This document shows, one piece after another, positions 5,632 to 6,762 of a DNA stretch of 6,762 nt. Position 1 is the first letter of the stretch; the number at the start of each line of letters is the position of its first letter. This stretch comes from Kiritimatiellia bacterium (GTDB lineage: Bacteria > Verrucomicrobiota > Kiritimatiellia > RFP12 > DVOR01): the NCBI GenBank assembly GCA_017646485.1, contig JAGCML010000063.1, positions 1 through 6,762 of the forward strand, written 5' to 3'. The translations under genes were made by a program, and so were the position numbers. The notes beneath the pieces are model-generated. The model was given only the letters and a program-made list of their open reading frames with translations. It searched no databases and was not told the origin of the DNA.

Positions 5632-6762
5632 TCAAACGAACTACCCTGGACGGCAAAAGTTAGAGGCATGGGGACTCTCACGGTGTCCCTTAGATCAACT
5701 CGCTCGCCTTGAGCCCAATGTTGAAGCGCTCTCTTCCGAATTTACCGATGCTCGTCCAACATCATTCTCCGCTTATTTGGATGATTCCGACACGCAAACC
5801 GCCTATGCGCTCTGCTTTGCGCCACAAACCTATATGCGTGTCTACGAAGCCTTATGCGGGATTTTCAATCGACTGCCGGAGTTTCCCAAGCGTTCGTTAC
5901 GCGTATTGGATTTAGGTTCTGGCATTGGATCTGCCGCATTAGCTGCACAGGACTTCTTGACAGAAGTCACCCAACACGCCCCAAGCATCACCTGTGTGGA
6001 TTGGTCTGCAAAAGCCCTTGAAACCGTTAAAGCACTCCTCCCGAATGCGACTTGTCATCATGCCGACTTGCGTGCCTTTCAGCCTGAGGCATCCTATGAC
6101 ATCATCCTCTCAAGCTTTGCCTTTAATGAAGCCTTCCCCATTCAACATGATGCGTTGGAGGCATTAAAACGTTTTCATGCGGCACTTACGACAGACGTTC
6201 CCTCCTTTATCTTACTTTTGGAACCTGCAGATCGCGCCTCGGTACCGAAGTTGCATGCACTTCGCACCTTCTTCACCGATGCGCCAGTTTACGCCCCCTG
6301 CCCGCACAATAAGACCTGTCCAATGGTGGCAACGCAAGATGGCGTCTGTCATGATGTCAGGCTCTTCCGCCCTGAGCGTGCGATGACCCTGCTCTATCGT
6401 CACCTTCGTGGCACGGTAGCAGATGTGAAATACGCATTATTAGCGTTTGGCCATCAAAATGGACCAGCGGCAGAGGGGTTTAATGACCCTGAATTTGTAC
6501 GCCTTGCTGGACCAATCAACAAGGCGAAGGGGCTTTTAACCTGCCGTGTCTGCGCAGGTGATGGTCGCCTAAAACGTTTGGAAATCCCCACGGCCGCACT
6601 TGAAACCGAGCGGCGCCATGCCCTTTTAACACGTGAACGAGGCGACTGTGCATGGTTGGATGGTCCGCTTGAATTGCGTAAGCAATTAAATGACGGTGCG
6701 ATTCAGCGTACTGCAGATTTACGGTTTACCGATGAGGAAACCCTTCTTCTGGAAGATGATCC
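5618..6762 (+). CDS. Rsm22/METTL17-family rRNA methyltransferase-like protein, 3' end outside window
   Basis: The frame is open from ATG 5618 to the window edge (381 codons, no stop). It is a class I SAM-dependent methyltransferase fold: motif I VLDLGSGIGS (96-105), acidic D128 in CVDWS, SSFAFNE in the mid-fold and LEPAD (201-205). Rsm22-family marks are the N-terminal YALCFAPQTYMRVYEAL segment and the cysteine cluster CPHNKTCP...VCH (C228, C234, C244) with CRVCAGDG (C309, C312) further on. Related mitochondrial METTL17/Rsm22 proteins bind a 4Fe-4S cluster through four such cysteines and assist assembly of the small ribosomal subunit. The same is inferred here, with C312 the likely fourth ligand. 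Whether the protein still methylates rRNA is not known from sequence. The gene overlaps dnaG by 14 nt in another frame, which suggests co-translation. The window edge cuts it before any stop codon. Confidence 0.82.
   Translation, partial: MKCSNQTNYPGRQKLEAWGLSRCPLDQLARLEPNVEALSSEFTDARPTSFSAYLDDSDTQTAYALCFAPQTYMRVYEALCGIFNRLPEFPKRSLRVLDLGSGIGSAALAAQDFLTEVTQHAPSITCVDWSAKALETVKALLPNATCHHADLRAFQPEASYDIILSSFAFNEAFPIQHDALEALKRFHAALTTDVPSFILLLEPADRASVPKLHALRTFFTDAPVYAPCPHNKTCPMVATQDGVCHDVRLFRPERAMTLLYRHLRGTVADVKYALLAFGHQNGPAAEGFNDPEFVRLAGPINKAKGLLTCRVCAGDGRLKRLEIPTAALETERRHALLTRERGDCAWLDGPLELRKQLNDGAIQRTADLRFTDEETLLLEDD

Noticed and set aside
6239..6248. Sixth GGTACC palindrome, TCGGTACCGA
   Set aside because: It lies inside coding sequence of the Rsm22-like gene, lacks the AT flank of ATGGTACCAT and has no partner at 23 bp.
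6177..6386. 69-residue open frame on the plus strand
   Set aside because: It is out of frame inside the Rsm22-like gene, whose frame carries the methyltransferase and cysteine motifs.

Overview
The window looks like chromosomal DNA from an anaerobic, Gram-negative (diderm) bacterium. A diderm is suggested by a lipoprotein signal with no Asp at +2. An anaerobic or microaerophilic life is suggested by a radical-SAM enzyme of the siroheme-dependent (alternative) heme pathway. The DnaG sequence, with CEGQVDVI and ASQGTAFT around the Toprim core, recalls Verrucomicrobia/Lentisphaerae/Kiritimatiellota primases. That placement is from memory and is only a moderate-to-low confidence guess. There are no transposases, phage genes, tRNAs, rRNAs or CRISPR arrays.

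Layout. Positions 1-505 are non-coding and AT-rich. The first 192 bases hold a striking repeat array: three degenerate 22-bp units (1-66), then five palindromes built on ATGGTACCAT at an exact 23-bp period (63-170). Two 22-base inverted arms (41-62 and 171-192) frame the palindromes on the same symmetry axis. Positions 193-434 hold TTGAAAA-type inverted repeats and a pyrimidine-rich stretch but no gene. A plausible extended -10 promoter lies at 435-463.

From 506 to the window end there are five genes, all on the + strand and closely packed: a TPR-repeat lipoprotein (506-1657), ahbC (1660-2856), a CvpA-family membrane protein (2879-3436), dnaG primase (3436-5631) and an Rsm22/METTL17-type methyltransferase that runs off the window (5618-6762). 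Gaps and overlaps are 2 nt, 22 nt, 1 nt overlap and 14 nt overlap, so they are probably one operon served by the promoter before the lipoprotein gene.

How they fit together. This is a mixed housekeeping operon rather than a single pathway: replication priming (DnaG), ribosome small-subunit maturation (Rsm22-like), tetrapyrrole synthesis (AhbC) and two envelope proteins. Two of the five, AhbC and the Rsm22-like protein, carry cysteine sets expected to bind Fe-S clusters. The most unusual part of the window is the palindromic array at 1-192, whose role the sequence alone does not reveal.
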